64,000 nucleotides of DNA from Gracilimonas sp017641085 (GCF_046115515.1 NZ_CP175953.1); one strand, 5' to 3'; numbered from the stretch's first letter, positions 7,192-16,412 are shown. Notes: generated by a model from the letters alone, not told the origin. Numbers and translations are program-made.

Positions 7192-8850
7192 ATGCATCAG
7201 GCAGTAGAAGAAATCATCGATCGGCTTATTGGCGCGGTTAAATCCGACAAGCCCTATTATACCCTGAAAGACTGTCTTTCAGCGGGGTTTCCGACCTTTA
7301 TTGTTGAACGAATTCGCATCGAAATCAACGAAAAGCTGAAGAAAGAATTTGTTTTGGAAGACACGGAATGGGCGAACACCGATCAGCAGCTGGTTAAAGA
7401 TGCGTGGAAAGAATTTCAGCAAGCATTATTTGCGAATTCCCGCATTCCCAAAGACAAGTTTTACGTAGTTACCAGCCGGGTAATGACCGAAATTGTGAAG
7501 GTGTACCTGGAACCGCGCCATCACATGGCGGATTATATTTACAAAGGCGAAGAAGAACTCGATTACGAAGAGCTGGTTCGGCGAACCGACAAGCTGACTA
7601 TTTATAAGCACTTTGGTAAAGCCATTCCGCTGTATATGAAAAAGCGGAAGCTGAAAACGTTGGAGAAAAAGCGCTGTAAACTGCTTATCCATAACCTGGA
7701 TGCTAACCTTGTGGCTTCCTATACCGCCAAAGAATGGGCGCAGGTCCTTGAGCTTTTGTTTACCCTATTTGGAGGAGAAGTAGATGCCAAGCTCATTCAG
7801 CTATTTTTTGAAGACAAGGGACTGTACCTCACGGCAAAAGCTTTTAACGAACTGGATGAGCAGATAACTAAAGAGCGGTTTATTGAAATTCTGTCCTATC
7901 CAGACTTGCTGGATGTGAAGCTTCAGGAGAAATTCAGGGATCAGTTCCGCGAGGAGTTAATTGCCCAGAAAAATCGATTTGACCATCCGGATGAAGAGGA
8001 GATGGAAGAAATTGATGAAAAGGAACAGCGATTGTTGGATAGTTTTTTTGGCGATTACAGCGAAGAAGGTCCGCAAATGACGGACGAAGAGTCATTCAAT
8101 GCTTTGTTTAAAACCGAGCAGAAAGATAAGTCCATTTTTGAGGAGTTTGAAGAAGTGCCCGATGCTGAAAAGATCTCGGAATCACTCAAAACCGGAGATC
8201 AAACCGATGAAATCAAGAAGTTTCGGGAGAACCTCGTAACGGTACTTGATCAGGCAGCACATTCGTTCAAAAACCTGACTGAAGAAGAAGAGGAAGAGGA
8301 AAAGAAAAAATCAAAAAAGAAGAAAAAGAAGTCCTCTAAAAAAGGAGAGAAGCCTGCAGAACCGGCGCCTGAAAAAGAAGAAGAGGATGTGCTGGATGAA
8401 TTAGCTGCGGAAGATGATACGGATGAATCTGTTATTGAGGAAGAAGCCGAAGATAATGAAGAGCAGCCCATGTGGCAGCAGTTTATACGTCCCGACCAAA
8501 TGGATATGTTGATGAGCAGCAAGGGTTCGGATAGTGACGATATGCTGATTGATGAAGAAACGCTGGTCGATGAACTCGTTGATGAAGAGGACGAAGACGA
8601 CCAGACCATGCCCACACTGAAGGACTTTATGATCAACAATGAAGGCTTTTTTGTAGAAGAAATTTTCAAAGGATCAGATAAGAAATACGAAAAAGCCCTG
8701 AGTAAAATTCAGGAGCTGGACAATTGGGATGAGGCTACTGAATTCATTGAAAAAAAAGTATTTTCGACTAATAAAGTTGATATGACATCTGAAGTAGCCA
8801 TCGATTTTACCGACCGGCTGCAAGCTTACTTTGACGAATATAAATCTTAA
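7192..8850 (+). CDS. Unrecognised acidic protein with a Glu/Lys-rich low-complexity segment
   Basis: A 552-residue protein I do not recognise. The start is placed at ATG 7192 (MHQAVEEIIDRL); the frame is open to a TTG at 7141 but those 17 codons look like leader. Residues 1-290 look like a folded, mostly helical domain. A charged low-complexity segment follows (about residues 365-450, runs of E then K, then acidic repeats), and a C-terminal region of about 100 residues looks ordered again. No signal peptide or membrane segment is seen. It ends 14 nt before the carboxylase gene and is probably co-transcribed with it. Confidence 0.75.
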   Translation: MHQAVEEIIDRLIGAVKSDKPYYTLKDCLSAGFPTFIVERIRIEINEKLKKEFVLEDTEWANTDQQLVKDAWKEFQQALFANSRIPKDKFYVVTSRVMTEIVKVYLEPRHHMADYIYKGEEELDYEELVRRTDKLTIYKHFGKAIPLYMKKRKLKTLEKKRCKLLIHNLDANLVASYTAKEWAQVLELLFTLFGGEVDAKLIQLFFEDKGLYLTAKAFNELDEQITKERFIEILSYPDLLDVKLQEKFRDQFREELIAQKNRFDHPDEEEMEEIDEKEQRLLDSFFGDYSEEGPQMTDEESFNALFKTEQKDKSIFEEFEEVPDAEKISESLKTGDQTDEIKKFRENLVTVLDQAAHSFKNLTEEEEEEEKKKSKKKKKKSSKKGEKPAEPAPEKEEEDVLDELAAEDDTDESVIEEEAEDNEEQPMWQQFIRPDQMDMLMSSKGSDSDDMLIDEETLVDELVDEEDEDDQTMPTLKDFMINNEGFFVEEIFKGSDKKYEKALSKIQELDNWDEATEFIEKKVFSTNKVDMTSEVAIDFTDRLQAYFDEYKS

Positions 8851-8864
8851 ACAATACCTTAATT

Positions 8865-10415
8865 ATGGCATCCAATCCAAAAGTAGAACGACTACAGAAA
8901 CTGCGGGAAGAAGCACTTAAAGGCGGAGGTGAAGCCCGAATCGAGAAGCAACATGATAAAGGCAAACTAACCGCCCGAGAGCGAATCGATCTGTTGGTGG
9001 ATAAAGGCTCGTTCGAGGAAATTGACAAGTTTGTGACCCACCGGAGTACAGCTTTCGGATTGGATAAGAAAAAGATATTAGGGGATGGGGTCGTAACCGG
9101 CCACGCTAAAATTCACGGCCGTCCGGTTTATATTTTCAGTCAGGATTTTACCGTATTTGGCGGTTCTCTGTCAGAAACTCACGCAGAGAAAATTTGCAAG
9201 ATTATGGACCTCGCTATGAAAAACGGAGTGCCTATCATCGGTCTTAATGATTCAGGAGGTGCTCGTATTCAGGAAGGGGTTTCCTCACTAGGTGGATATG
9301 CCGAGGTCTTCTGGAGAAACAGTATGGCCTCTGGTGTTGTGCCTCAGATTTCAGCCGTAATGGGTCCTTGTGCCGGTGGAGCTGTGTACAGTCCGGCGCT
9401 TACCGATTTCATTTTTATGGTGGAAAATTCCAGCTATATGTTTGTAACCGGACCGAATGTGGTAAAAACAGTAACGCATGAAGAAGTTACATCCGAAGAA
9501 TTAGGCGGTGCTTCTACGCATAGCACCAAATCGGGGGTTTCCCATTTTTCCAGCCCTAACGATGCTGTGTGCCTGAATGACATCCGGCAGCTGATGAAAT
9601 ACGTGCCTCAGAATTGTGAGGAAAAAGTACCGATGGTAGAATCCAAAGAACCGGATTCGGCCAAAGCCAAAGCACTGGAAGACCTGGTGCCGCTTAACCC
9701 CAACAAGCCGTATGATATTCATGATGTGATTGAGGGAATTATGGATAAAGATTCCTTCTTCGAGGTTCACAAAGATTATGCGGATAACATCGTGGTCGGT
9801 TTTGCCCGACTTGGAGGCCGAAGTGTAGGCGTTGTTGCTAATCAACCGCTTTCACTGGCCGGCGTTTTGGATATCGATGCTTCTCTGAAAGGAGCTCGTT
9901 TTGTTCGTTTCTGTGATGCGTTCAATATTCCGCTGGTTGTATTTGAAGATGTCCCCGGCTTCCTGCCCGGTACCGATCAGGAGTGGAATGGAATCATCAA
10001 ACACGGAGCTAAGCTGCTTTATGCATTCTGCGAGGCTACGGTTCCAAAAATGACGGTAATTACCCGTAAGGCCTATGGCGGAGCTTACGATGTGATGAAC
10101 TCCAAGCATATAAGGGCTGATTACAACGTGGCCTGGCCAACAGCCGAGATTGCCGTAATGGGAACCAAGGGTGCGGTAGAGATTATCTTCCGCAAAGAAA
10201 TTGCCAAAGCCAATGATCCGGAAGCCAAGCAGAAGGAACTGGAAGACCAGTATAGCGAGAACTTTGCGCATCCTTATAAAGCGGCCGAGCGCGGCTATGT
10301 GGATGATGTAATACTGCCTTCCGAAACCCGTGAGAAACTGATTAAAGCACTGGAAGTGTCCCATAACAAAGTGGAATCCGTGCCTAAGAAGAAGCACGAC
10401 AATCTGCCGTTGTAA
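8865..10415 (+). CDS. pccB: Acyl-CoA (propionyl-CoA type) carboxylase beta subunit
   Basis: The 516-residue carboxyltransferase subunit moves CO2 from carboxybiotin to an acyl-CoA, most likely propionyl-CoA. Two crotonase-like halves are visible. The N-terminal half has LTARERIDLLVDKGSFEE, the LNDSGGARIQEGV oxyanion-hole motif and GPCAGGAVYSPALTDF. The C-terminal half has FVRFCDAFNIPLVVFEDVPGFLPG and TRKAYGGAYDVM. Length and motifs fit PccB/MmdA-type subunits. The biotin-carrying alpha subunit is not in the window, so the substrate is inferred from family resemblance only. Confidence 0.92.
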   Translation: MASNPKVERLQKLREEALKGGGEARIEKQHDKGKLTARERIDLLVDKGSFEEIDKFVTHRSTAFGLDKKKILGDGVVTGHAKIHGRPVYIFSQDFTVFGGSLSETHAEKICKIMDLAMKNGVPIIGLNDSGGARIQEGVSSLGGYAEVFWRNSMASGVVPQISAVMGPCAGGAVYSPALTDFIFMVENSSYMFVTGPNVVKTVTHEEVTSEELGGASTHSTKSGVSHFSSPNDAVCLNDIRQLMKYVPQNCEEKVPMVESKEPDSAKAKALEDLVPLNPNKPYDIHDVIEGIMDKDSFFEVHKDYADNIVVGFARLGGRSVGVVANQPLSLAGVLDIDASLKGARFVRFCDAFNIPLVVFEDVPGFLPGTDQEWNGIIKHGAKLLYAFCEATVPKMTVITRKAYGGAYDVMNSKHIRADYNVAWPTAEIAVMGTKGAVEIIFRKEIAKANDPEAKQKELEDQYSENFAHPYKAAERGYVDDVILPSETREKLIKALEVSHNKVESVPKKKHDNLPL

Positions 10416-10444
10416 AATTTAAGTTTCGCCTTGCAATCGATCTT

Positions 10445-10468
10445 GTTCCCAACCACCCGGTTGGGGAC
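10445..10468. terminator. Hairpin between convergent carboxylase and caspase genes
   Basis: A ten-pair stem (GTTCCCAACC with GGTTGGGGAC, one G-T pair) closes a four-base ACCC loop. There is no T tract on either side, so if it terminates transcription it does so weakly or with help. Confidence 0.5.
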
Positions 10469-10519
10469 ACCAGGTTCTATTTGGTAAAAGCTATGATACA
10501 CACTGAGCAAGCACTAAAA

Positions 10520-11773
10520 TTAGTTCTTATACTTTATCAGTGTTTCTTCGTATTCATTGGAAATAATTTCGGGCGTTTGGATACGGTTGTGTAGTCGCCT
10601 TGCGAAGTAGGGTATTCCATCATCCTGATCGGTCAAATAATTTTGAAGCTCTGATTTAGTTAAGATTCCATCATTATCAAGATCCGCTTCGCCTTTAAAT
10701 CCCTTCAATAAAAAATAGGTAAAGAGTCCGTGTCTCATTTGAGGATACCAGCTGGCAATTTGCTCTCCACTGCTGGCAGTGATGATAAGGCTGTTATCGA
10801 TGGTTAAAGCTTTGTTCTTTACTTTAATGCCTATGGGAGAGGCATTCTTAATCAGCATTTCCCCGGAACCGGATGCTCCGGAAAAGCAGGCATCAAGAAA
10901 GACGGCTACTGATTTGGCATTCAGCTTAGAAAGGTTGCCGTACAAAAGGTCGGTGCTGTAGCCTGAGAAGGATACAAAGGCGGGGTCAGAGTCAATAGGC
11001 ATCATGTAAGCCGAGTTAGAATTCACGTCGGGGGAACCATGCCCAGAGTAGAAAATATAAACATCACTTTTTCCCGGTTTCACGAAGTTGTGAAGCTTTC
11101 CCATGTGGTTGTTTTCATTTCCAAAAATAGCATCAAAAGTAGCTTTACCGGCATTCTCTTCATAAATAATATTTCCGGGTTTGATCCCCAGGGTGTTTAT
11201 AAAGTATTCCTTTACAAGAGTCGCATCATTCACGGCATAGTCAACATCAGGAATGTCTTTTGAGTAATCCTTATTACCGATAATAACACCAACCGCATCA
11301 GTATTAATTTTATCGGCGTTTGGGATATCGAATTCAATATCTACCGGGGTTTGTTTTTCAACTGCCGCTTGATCTGGCTTCCTTTGTCGATCGGCCAGTA
11401 TTGGATCTGAAGTATCATCATCAGTATTCAATTTGTCGCCAATCATAAAAGTAAACCGCAGATAATTGGTCTTATCGTAAGGAGGTTGTAAGTACTCTTC
11501 TTTTGATCTATATCCCTCAGGAGATGCGGTAATGGTATGAGCTTTACCATTAACTAAGATTTTTGCTCTTTCTGCCGTTACAACTTCTTTTCCATCTACA
11601 TAGAAGGTTGTTCTAGGCACATTGGAATTCAGTTGAAAAACAATACTGGCATCATCTGAAGCTTTTGGCAGATACTCGTTTTCAGAGCTTAATACTCCTA
11701 CCGAACTACATGCAGAAAATACCAGTACTGTAAAAAGTAATAGTGAAATATTTAGTGGTTTATTCGTGTTCAC
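10520..11773 (-). CDS. Caspase-fold (C14-like) lipoprotein
   Basis: A 417-residue predicted lipoprotein with lipobox cysteine near residue 22 (VFSAC). A PEGA-like beta segment lies at about residues 43-95. A caspase-type p20 domain follows (about 158-350), with the catalytic pair visible as H245 in FYSGHGS and C296 in FLDACFSG. A calcium-loop-like DLDNDGILTKSEL (about 364-376) lies in the tail. Such metacaspase-like proteases cut after basic residues in known cases. Its 5' end overlaps the upstream lipoprotein gene by 4 nt, so the two are translated together. The substrate is unknown. Confidence 0.88.
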   Translation of the reverse strand: MNTNKPLNISLLLFTVLVFSACSSVGVLSSENEYLPKASDDASIVFQLNSNVPRTTFYVDGKEVVTAERAKILVNGKAHTITASPEGYRSKEEYLQPPYDKTNYLRFTFMIGDKLNTDDDTSDPILADRQRKPDQAAVEKQTPVDIEFDIPNADKINTDAVGVIIGNKDYSKDIPDVDYAVNDATLVKEYFINTLGIKPGNIIYEENAGKATFDAIFGNENNHMGKLHNFVKPGKSDVYIFYSGHGSPDVNSNSAYMMPIDSDPAFVSFSGYSTDLLYGNLSKLNAKSVAVFLDACFSGASGSGEMLIKNASPIGIKVKNKALTIDNSLIITASSGEQIASWYPQMRHGLFTYFLLKGFKGEADLDNDGILTKSELQNYLTDQDDGIPYFARRLHNRIQTPEIISNEYEETLIKYKN

Positions 11774-12213
11774 CTTATTTTCGTAATGTCTAAGGAGTGA
11801 AATTTATCAACCACTTCTTCGAAGTTTTGGTTTCTTATTTGAGATAACTCTTGCTCACCAACTTCAACCGACGCTGCAGTTCCGGTAAGGTTCATTTTTG
11901 TAATCCAGATAGTAAGAATAGGAATGGGAATTTGTGTATAAGTTACGTCAAGGCCCATATCCACAATGATATCTGCACCTTGGTGCTTGGATAAAGCTTG
12001 ATTAAAGAGTTCTTCATAAACTTCTTTATTAGCTTGTTTGGGAAAAAGTATACCTACTCTGGATACTTCAGCTGTTGTATACCCTAGTGGTACAACATTA
12101 CTATTAGGATAAACATAATGGCTGCTTACAACTCTCTGCCCATATTTAGTGCTACAACCAACTAATAGAAGTGCACATGCAAAAACTGTAATTAGTGATT
12201 TAAACTTATTCAT
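11770..12213 (-). CDS. Small lipoprotein, paralogue 1 of the caspase module
   Basis: A 147-residue protein with a signal sequence and lipobox (LLLVGC). I do not recognise a named family. It shares with the next gene upstream the words YPNSNV, a GAD followed by hydrophobic residues, and VEVGEQEL near the end, so the two are clear paralogues. It carries about 15 extra residues after that shared end. The stop overlaps the caspase gene start by 4 nt, which points to joint translation and a shared role in the envelope. Confidence 0.78.
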   Translation of the reverse strand: MNKFKSLITVFACALLLVGCSTKYGQRVVSSHYVYPNSNVVPLGYTTAEVSRVGILFPKQANKEVYEELFNQALSKHQGADIIVDMGLDVTYTQIPIPILTIWITKMNLTGTAASVEVGEQELSQIRNQNFEEVVDKFHSLDITKIR

Positions 12214-12225
12214 GATGTACCTCGA

Positions 12226-12600
12226 TTAATTTAATTCTTGTTCGCCTACTTCCATGGTTACCGGGTATCCTTCGACAGTCAGTTTTCCGGTATATAATGT
12301 CAATACGTAAACTGGTATTATCGTGACTTTCCAGTTGTAATCAATATTTATTAACATATCAGCTCCGTTAACTTTGTTTAGAGCATCCTGATAAGCTTGT
12401 GCTTCGATGGAAGATGTGATGGTTGGCGGTTTCATTGAAAGACCTGTTTTAGAAGTCCCCAATACTTTTGAGCTTCCTATGGGTGTAACATTGCTATTAG
12501 GATAGTCAAAGTGAGATTGGTTCTTTCTTACATAAGATGTCTGAGAACAGGCAGCCAATAAAAAAGAGAAAAGCATGATGAAAATTATATTTCTTTTCAT
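12226..12600 (-). CDS. Small lipoprotein, paralogue 2 of the caspase module
   Basis: A 124-residue predicted lipoprotein (lipobox LLAAC) and the first gene of the leftward caspase unit. It keeps the shared words HFDYPNSNVTPIG, NGADMLINI and MEVGEQELN, ending right after the last. It lies 12 nt before its paralogue. The function is unknown. Tandem duplication followed by divergence is the simplest reading. Confidence 0.77.
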   Translation of the reverse strand: MKRNIIFIMLFSFLLAACSQTSYVRKNQSHFDYPNSNVTPIGSSKVLGTSKTGLSMKPPTITSSIEAQAYQDALNKVNGADMLINIDYNWKVTIIPVYVLTLYTGKLTVEGYPVTMEVGEQELN

Positions 12601-12639
12601 AAGTACCCCCGAAAATTGTGTTTAGATTTAGCTGAATTA

Positions 12640-12659
12640 ATATAATTAGGGGATTATAT
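12640..12659. promoter_or_regulatory. Dyad in the divergent promoter region of the caspase module
   Basis: The arms ATATAAT (12640-12646) and ATTATAT (12653-12659) form a perfect inverted repeat around TAGGGG. It lies 40 nt from the leftward lipoprotein start and 64 nt from the rightward DUF4384 gene, so it could be an operator or two facing promoter boxes. Confidence 0.35.
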
Positions 12660-12722
12660 GCAAAAAAAAATAATAAACTTATGTTCAGTTGATTTATATT
12701 TTCGGCAAAAAAAGACGACAGT

Positions 12723-13574
12723 ATGAAAATATTCGGTGCAAAAGGGTTGATAAAAACGGGGCATTTGGTCATTACCATTCTTCTGATGGTTTATACCGGC
12801 GAGTGTTTGGGGCAGGAGAAACCACAATCGGTAACCGTAAACCTGGAACTAATGCAGGAATCGGATCGGTCTTTAGATCAGGTGAAAGAAGAATTATTAA
12901 GAGATGCACGGGTAGAAGCGGTTCAAAGAGTTACAGGGTTGAATATTAAATCGTTTGATGCCCAGGCGGAAACGGAAAGCATTGAAGAAAATGATGCTGC
13001 CTATTTTCAAACCTTTCGGCGACTGATGCGAATTAACGTAGAAGGGAGAATTGTGGGGGAGGATACGCCGGAATATTATGTAGAAGGGAATATGGTTGGT
13101 ATAACCTACACCTGTAAGGTTCAGAAACTGGATAAAGACTACGATCAGTATTTCAAGGTAGATATATCGAGCAACAAAAAGGCCTATACCGTTGGAGAAC
13201 CCATTGAATTTGAAGTTACCACTACCAAGGATGCATATATCACACTATTTTCTATCAAAGAAGACAACAGTGTGGCTATGTTTTTTCCCAATACTTACCT
13301 GCAGGAGAATTATGTTAAAAGTGATGAGCTTCGCCTCATCCCCAACGAAAAAGAACGTCGGATTATAGACTTTACGGCTCAAACAGAGGGAAATCAGGAG
13401 GTCTATTCGGAGCTCATTTTTGCCGTTGCTACCAAAGAGAAATATGAGTTTGAAAAATTGGCCGAAGAGCTTAGCTACAAAAACAACTGGATCACCTTAA
13501 ACAAGTGGTTAATGGATTTGGAAAGAGATCAATGGACGGAAGATTTTGCTCAGATTGTAATCTATGATAATTAG
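12723..13574 (+). CDS. Secreted DUF4384 domain protein
   Basis: A 283-residue protein with an N-terminal signal sequence (about residues 10-30, ending near CLGQE). The first half includes ARVEAVQRVTG, a helix seen in several periplasmic lipoprotein folds. Residues 145-240 form a DUF4384 domain, with the usual AYITLFSIKEDNSVAMFFPN core and the later RLIPNEKERR. In many bacteria DUF4384 is fused or linked to caspase-fold proteases. Here it is divergent from the caspase-lipoprotein genes, which supports a shared system. Confidence 0.8.
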   Translation: MKIFGAKGLIKTGHLVITILLMVYTGECLGQEKPQSVTVNLELMQESDRSLDQVKEELLRDARVEAVQRVTGLNIKSFDAQAETESIEENDAAYFQTFRRLMRINVEGRIVGEDTPEYYVEGNMVGITYTCKVQKLDKDYDQYFKVDISSNKKAYTVGEPIEFEVTTTKDAYITLFSIKEDNSVAMFFPNTYLQENYVKSDELRLIPNEKERRIIDFTAQTEGNQEVYSELIFAVATKEKYEFEKLAEELSYKNNWITLNKWLMDLERDQWTEDFAQIVIYDN

Positions 13575-13739
13575 TTGTTGGTTATTTGAGTTGTCTCTTT
13601 TTCTGAACCGTTGGTTGGACCGCAATCAGCCAAATACTTTCCCTTTTCCAAATAAAAAGATTTTGAGCTACATTAGCATGGATAGCTTATAACGGATGTC
13701 CGCTTACCTGCGGGAAATAATCATTGTGGGTGCATTGCC

Positions 13740-14609
13740 ATGAAAAATCCATCTCTGTTGATCGTTATTCTGGTCCCCATTCTGCTGGGTTCCTGCGCGA
13801 AATGGAAAAACAAAGAAAGAATAACTGCGCCTGTTTGGAGTGATGACAGCTCTGAAATAGCTTATATACTGAATAAGTATGACTACAGGAGAAATTATCC
13901 TGACGGTGGTGATGTGAAGAATGAGGAATACTCTATTTACCTGACGGATACAGAATTAAATGGCGACTTCGAAGTTTCGGAGGTTTTAAAAGGGAATGCA
14001 GAAGATTTGTTTTACATGAAAGAGTCCGGGTACCTGGTCTCAGGTAGTTTTTCCGAAGAATACCACCTGACAAATGCCGAAACCGGTGAATTGCTACACA
14101 CGTTTTCGCCCAATGATTCCGGGATTTGCGGAGATAAAATTGGAAATTTTCAGTCAATCAATGTAATCCCGTCTTTTGATGGAAGTATGCTGGCCGTCCT
14201 CGAAACTCGTTCCGATTGTACCATCGACATTGTATTCTGGGAAGAAGAAAACGGACAGTGGTTGCCGCAAAATACTTTTGATGTACCCGGTAATGATTTT
14301 GACGGGGTAGCCTGGATTGATGCTGACCGGTTATTGGTGAGTGCTTGTGAGGAGTTCTGTTCGGAGAAGTTTTATTTAATTCATGCAACAGATGGTGTGA
14401 GTGAAATCAACAGAACAGATAATTTTTCTGACCCGTGTCTTTTTGTCCAAACCTCAAGTAGTTGGGTTGACAGCACCGGGCAGGCCCTATACGTTGATGA
14501 GAACCGGGAATTGGCAAAAGCCTCGATCTGGGACGATGAAGAACTAACCGCTTCCTATCCCGATTTCAATGAAGAATACTACCAGCCCGGCTGCAATGAG
14601 TTTGAGTGA
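13740..14609 (+). CDS. Propeller-like lipoprotein of unknown function
   Basis: A 289-residue predicted lipoprotein (lipobox LLGSC near residue 19). The sequence has repeated hydrophobic strands ending in acidic turns, such as APVWSDDSSEIAYI, NVIPSFDGSMLAVLE and GVAWIDADRLLVSA, which look like WD40/TolB-type propeller blades. Several cysteines (about residues 129-260) may form disulphides outside the cytoplasm. It does not match a named family I know. It follows the DUF4384 gene by 165 nt, so co-transcription is possible but not shown. Confidence 0.7.
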   Translation: MKNPSLLIVILVPILLGSCAKWKNKERITAPVWSDDSSEIAYILNKYDYRRNYPDGGDVKNEEYSIYLTDTELNGDFEVSEVLKGNAEDLFYMKESGYLVSGSFSEEYHLTNAETGELLHTFSPNDSGICGDKIGNFQSINVIPSFDGSMLAVLETRSDCTIDIVFWEEENGQWLPQNTFDVPGNDFDGVAWIDADRLLVSACEEFCSEKFYLIHATDGVSEINRTDNFSDPCLFVQTSSSWVDSTGQALYVDENRELAKASIWDDEELTASYPDFNEEYYQPGCNEFE

Positions 14610-14635
14610 TCTACCCGGAATTAAATAAGTGAGAG

Positions 14636-14689
14636 AAACTGACAGCTGAAACCTGAATGCTGACAGCTTAAGTAGTCAGCTGATAGCAA
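14636..14689. repeat. Word-repeat element D (AGCTGACAGC vocabulary)
   Basis: A short, less regular member of the AGCTTTCAGC/AGCTGTCAGC group. It lies between two convergent genes, with words AACTGACAGCTGAA, GCTGACAGC and GTCAGCTGATAGC. The arms pair only partly, so it may be a decayed copy of hairpins C and E. Confidence 0.55.
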
Positions 14690-14692
14690 CAC

Positions 14693-15484
14693 CTAAAATT
14701 TCTTAATCAACCCCTTCACCAGCTTCGCAAACACTCCTTTTTTCTGATCTGCCGCTTCCTTTACTTCTGCATGATCCAGTTTCTGGTCGGTGACTCCGGC
14801 AGCCGCATTGGTGATCAGCGAAACGGCGGCCGTCTTAACTCCCAGTTTGGCAGCTTCAATTAATTCCGGGGCCGTACTCATCCCAACTGCATCACCGCCC
14901 ATTTTGCGGAAGGCCCTTATTTCGGCTTTGCTCTCGTAATTTGGCCCTTTCACGTAAAGATAAGTTCCTGTTTGGGTTTCAATATTCAGGTCGCGGGCAA
15001 TAGCTTTTACTTCGCGGGCATACTCTTCAAACTTTGAGCTCCAGGTATTTACAGCCGGTTCGGAAACCATCATATACTGTTTGATAATACTGTCAATGAT
15101 CATCAAATCTCCCACCCGATAACGCAGATTGATACCCCCGGCCGCATTTGAGATAATGAGTTTGTCCACACCAAAAGCTTTAGCCAATTGCACCGGAAGT
15201 ACGGTTTTGGCAAAAGCATGCCCTTCATAATGATGAAAACGGCCGGAAAAGGCCAGTACGGTTTTGCCTTCCACTTCCCCACAAATCAGCGACCCGGAAT
15301 GACCGACTACGGTAGATTGGGGGAAATCAGGAATCTCAGAATATTCAATAGAAAGTGCATCCTCAATGTGATCCCCAAATGTACCCAGTCCGGAGCCGAG
15401 AATGACGGCTGAGTCTATTTGTTCAGGGAAGTCATTATCGGTGAGGAAGTTTTTGATGTCAGTGATGTAATCAGGCAGGGACAT
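14693..15484 (-). CDS. punA: Purine nucleoside phosphorylase
   Basis: Splits purine nucleosides with phosphate into free base and ribose-1-phosphate for purine salvage. The protein has the trimeric PNP (PunA/DeoD-II) motifs: LGSGLG phosphate loop, GRFHHYEGH, ISNAAGGIN, then VKGPNYESKAEIRAFRKMG and DAVGMSTAPE. I start at ATG 15484 (MSLPDYI), 263 residues, which overlaps the upstream hydrolase gene by 14 nt. The frame is open to 15523 but the extra residues lie inside the neighbour and lack family support. Confidence 0.92.
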   Translation of the reverse strand: MSLPDYITDIKNFLTDNDFPEQIDSAVILGSGLGTFGDHIEDALSIEYSEIPDFPQSTVVGHSGSLICGEVEGKTVLAFSGRFHHYEGHAFAKTVLPVQLAKAFGVDKLIISNAAGGINLRYRVGDLMIIDSIIKQYMMVSEPAVNTWSSKFEEYAREVKAIARDLNIETQTGTYLYVKGPNYESKAEIRAFRKMGGDAVGMSTAPELIEAAKLGVKTAAVSLITNAAAGVTDQKLDHAEVKEAADQKKGVFAKLVKGLIKKF

Positions 15485-16271
15485 AAGACTCGATGTTTTC
15501 GGTGCTGTACCCGGTTTTCTCATTGTAATCAGTCAGTTTAAACAAAGGGTTCTGATCTTCATGGTAGGCTAAAATAGTATATCCTTCATCAAATGCCAGT
15601 TTGGCCAATTCTTCGCGCTTCTGCTGGCTTACTTTGGGTTCAAAGTCATACTTGGCTGCATACTTTCGGTTGATGGCTCCTTTGGTTCCAATAACATCAC
15701 CGGCCTGCAGGTATTTATGTTCGCCATCTTCAAAAAGCAAAACCTGGTGAAACTCAGTATGTCCGCCAATCTTCCGGACTTTCAATTCAGGATAGGGCTG
15801 GTCTTCCTCATCCAGAAAATGGAGGTCGGCTTTGGCATCGATAAAAGAGACAAACTCCGTTTTCTCTTCATCATAGTACTCATCTTTAGCCATCACCTTT
15901 TCCCAGCCTTTTTTGGAAACCCAAAGTTTGGCATCCGGGAAGGTAAGTTCCCAATACCCACTCTCGCGATGGGCTAATCCACCAATATGGTCGTAGTGCA
16001 GGTGACTCAAAAAGATATCGGTGATATCAAATTCGGTAAGTCCGTGGTCGTTCAAATTCTGCCGAATGGTTTCCGGTCCGGTATCTTCACCGAACTCCCC
16101 AATTCCGCAATCAAACAGATAATTCCGCTCCGGGGTGTGAATGAGCGCCGGATTCAAAGATAGTTTCAATGCGCCTTTAGCAGGAGGGTCATCCCGGTTT
16201 ATTCGGACAAATTTCTTATCTAATCCAACGGAAAATGTGCCCTCATACAAAGTGGCAGCGTAGGTTTGCAT
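15471..16271 (-). CDS. Metallo-beta-lactamase-fold hydrolase
   Basis: A 266-residue MBL-fold hydrolase with the zinc motif HLHYDHIGG at residues 90-98 and later ligands in GHTEFHQ and the AGDVIG aspartate. A final histidine lies in LAYHEDQNP. The family includes thiolesterases, lactonases and phosphodiesterases. The length and layout resemble the lactonase-like group, but the substrate is not readable from sequence. No signal peptide is present. It is translationally linked by a short overlap to purine nucleoside phosphorylase. Confidence 0.88.
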   Translation of the reverse strand: MQTYAATLYEGTFSVGLDKKFVRINRDDPPAKGALKLSLNPALIHTPERNYLFDCGIGEFGEDTGPETIRQNLNDHGLTEFDITDIFLSHLHYDHIGGLAHRESGYWELTFPDAKLWVSKKGWEKVMAKDEYYDEEKTEFVSFIDAKADLHFLDEEDQPYPELKVRKIGGHTEFHQVLLFEDGEHKYLQAGDVIGTKGAINRKYAAKYDFEPKVSQQKREELAKLAFDEGYTILAYHEDQNPLFKLTDYNEKTGYSTENIESYVPA

Positions 16272-16337
16272 AGTTTAGTTATGGTCGGTGGTTAATAATA
16301 TGTGCAACAAGAAATCCAGTTTCATAAATAAAGCAGA

Positions 16338-16412
16338 TTTAGCTGTCAGCAATCAGCAATCAGTTTATTAAGAGTGAAAAACTGATAGCTTACACCTGAC
16401 AGCTGAGAGCTT
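16338..16412. repeat. Word-repeat hairpin E (AGCTGTCAGC vocabulary)
   Basis: The left arm begins TTAGCTGTCAGCAATCAGC and the right arm is AAAACTGATAGCTT followed by CTGACAGCTGAGAGC, with a loop of about eight bases near 16369-16377. It sits directly 3' of phoH, whose stop is at 16413-16415. Confidence 0.75.

Noticed and set aside
8250..8669. Serine-rich frame on the minus strand
   Set aside because: It is the antisense shadow of the Glu/Lys-rich segment of the plus-strand gene.
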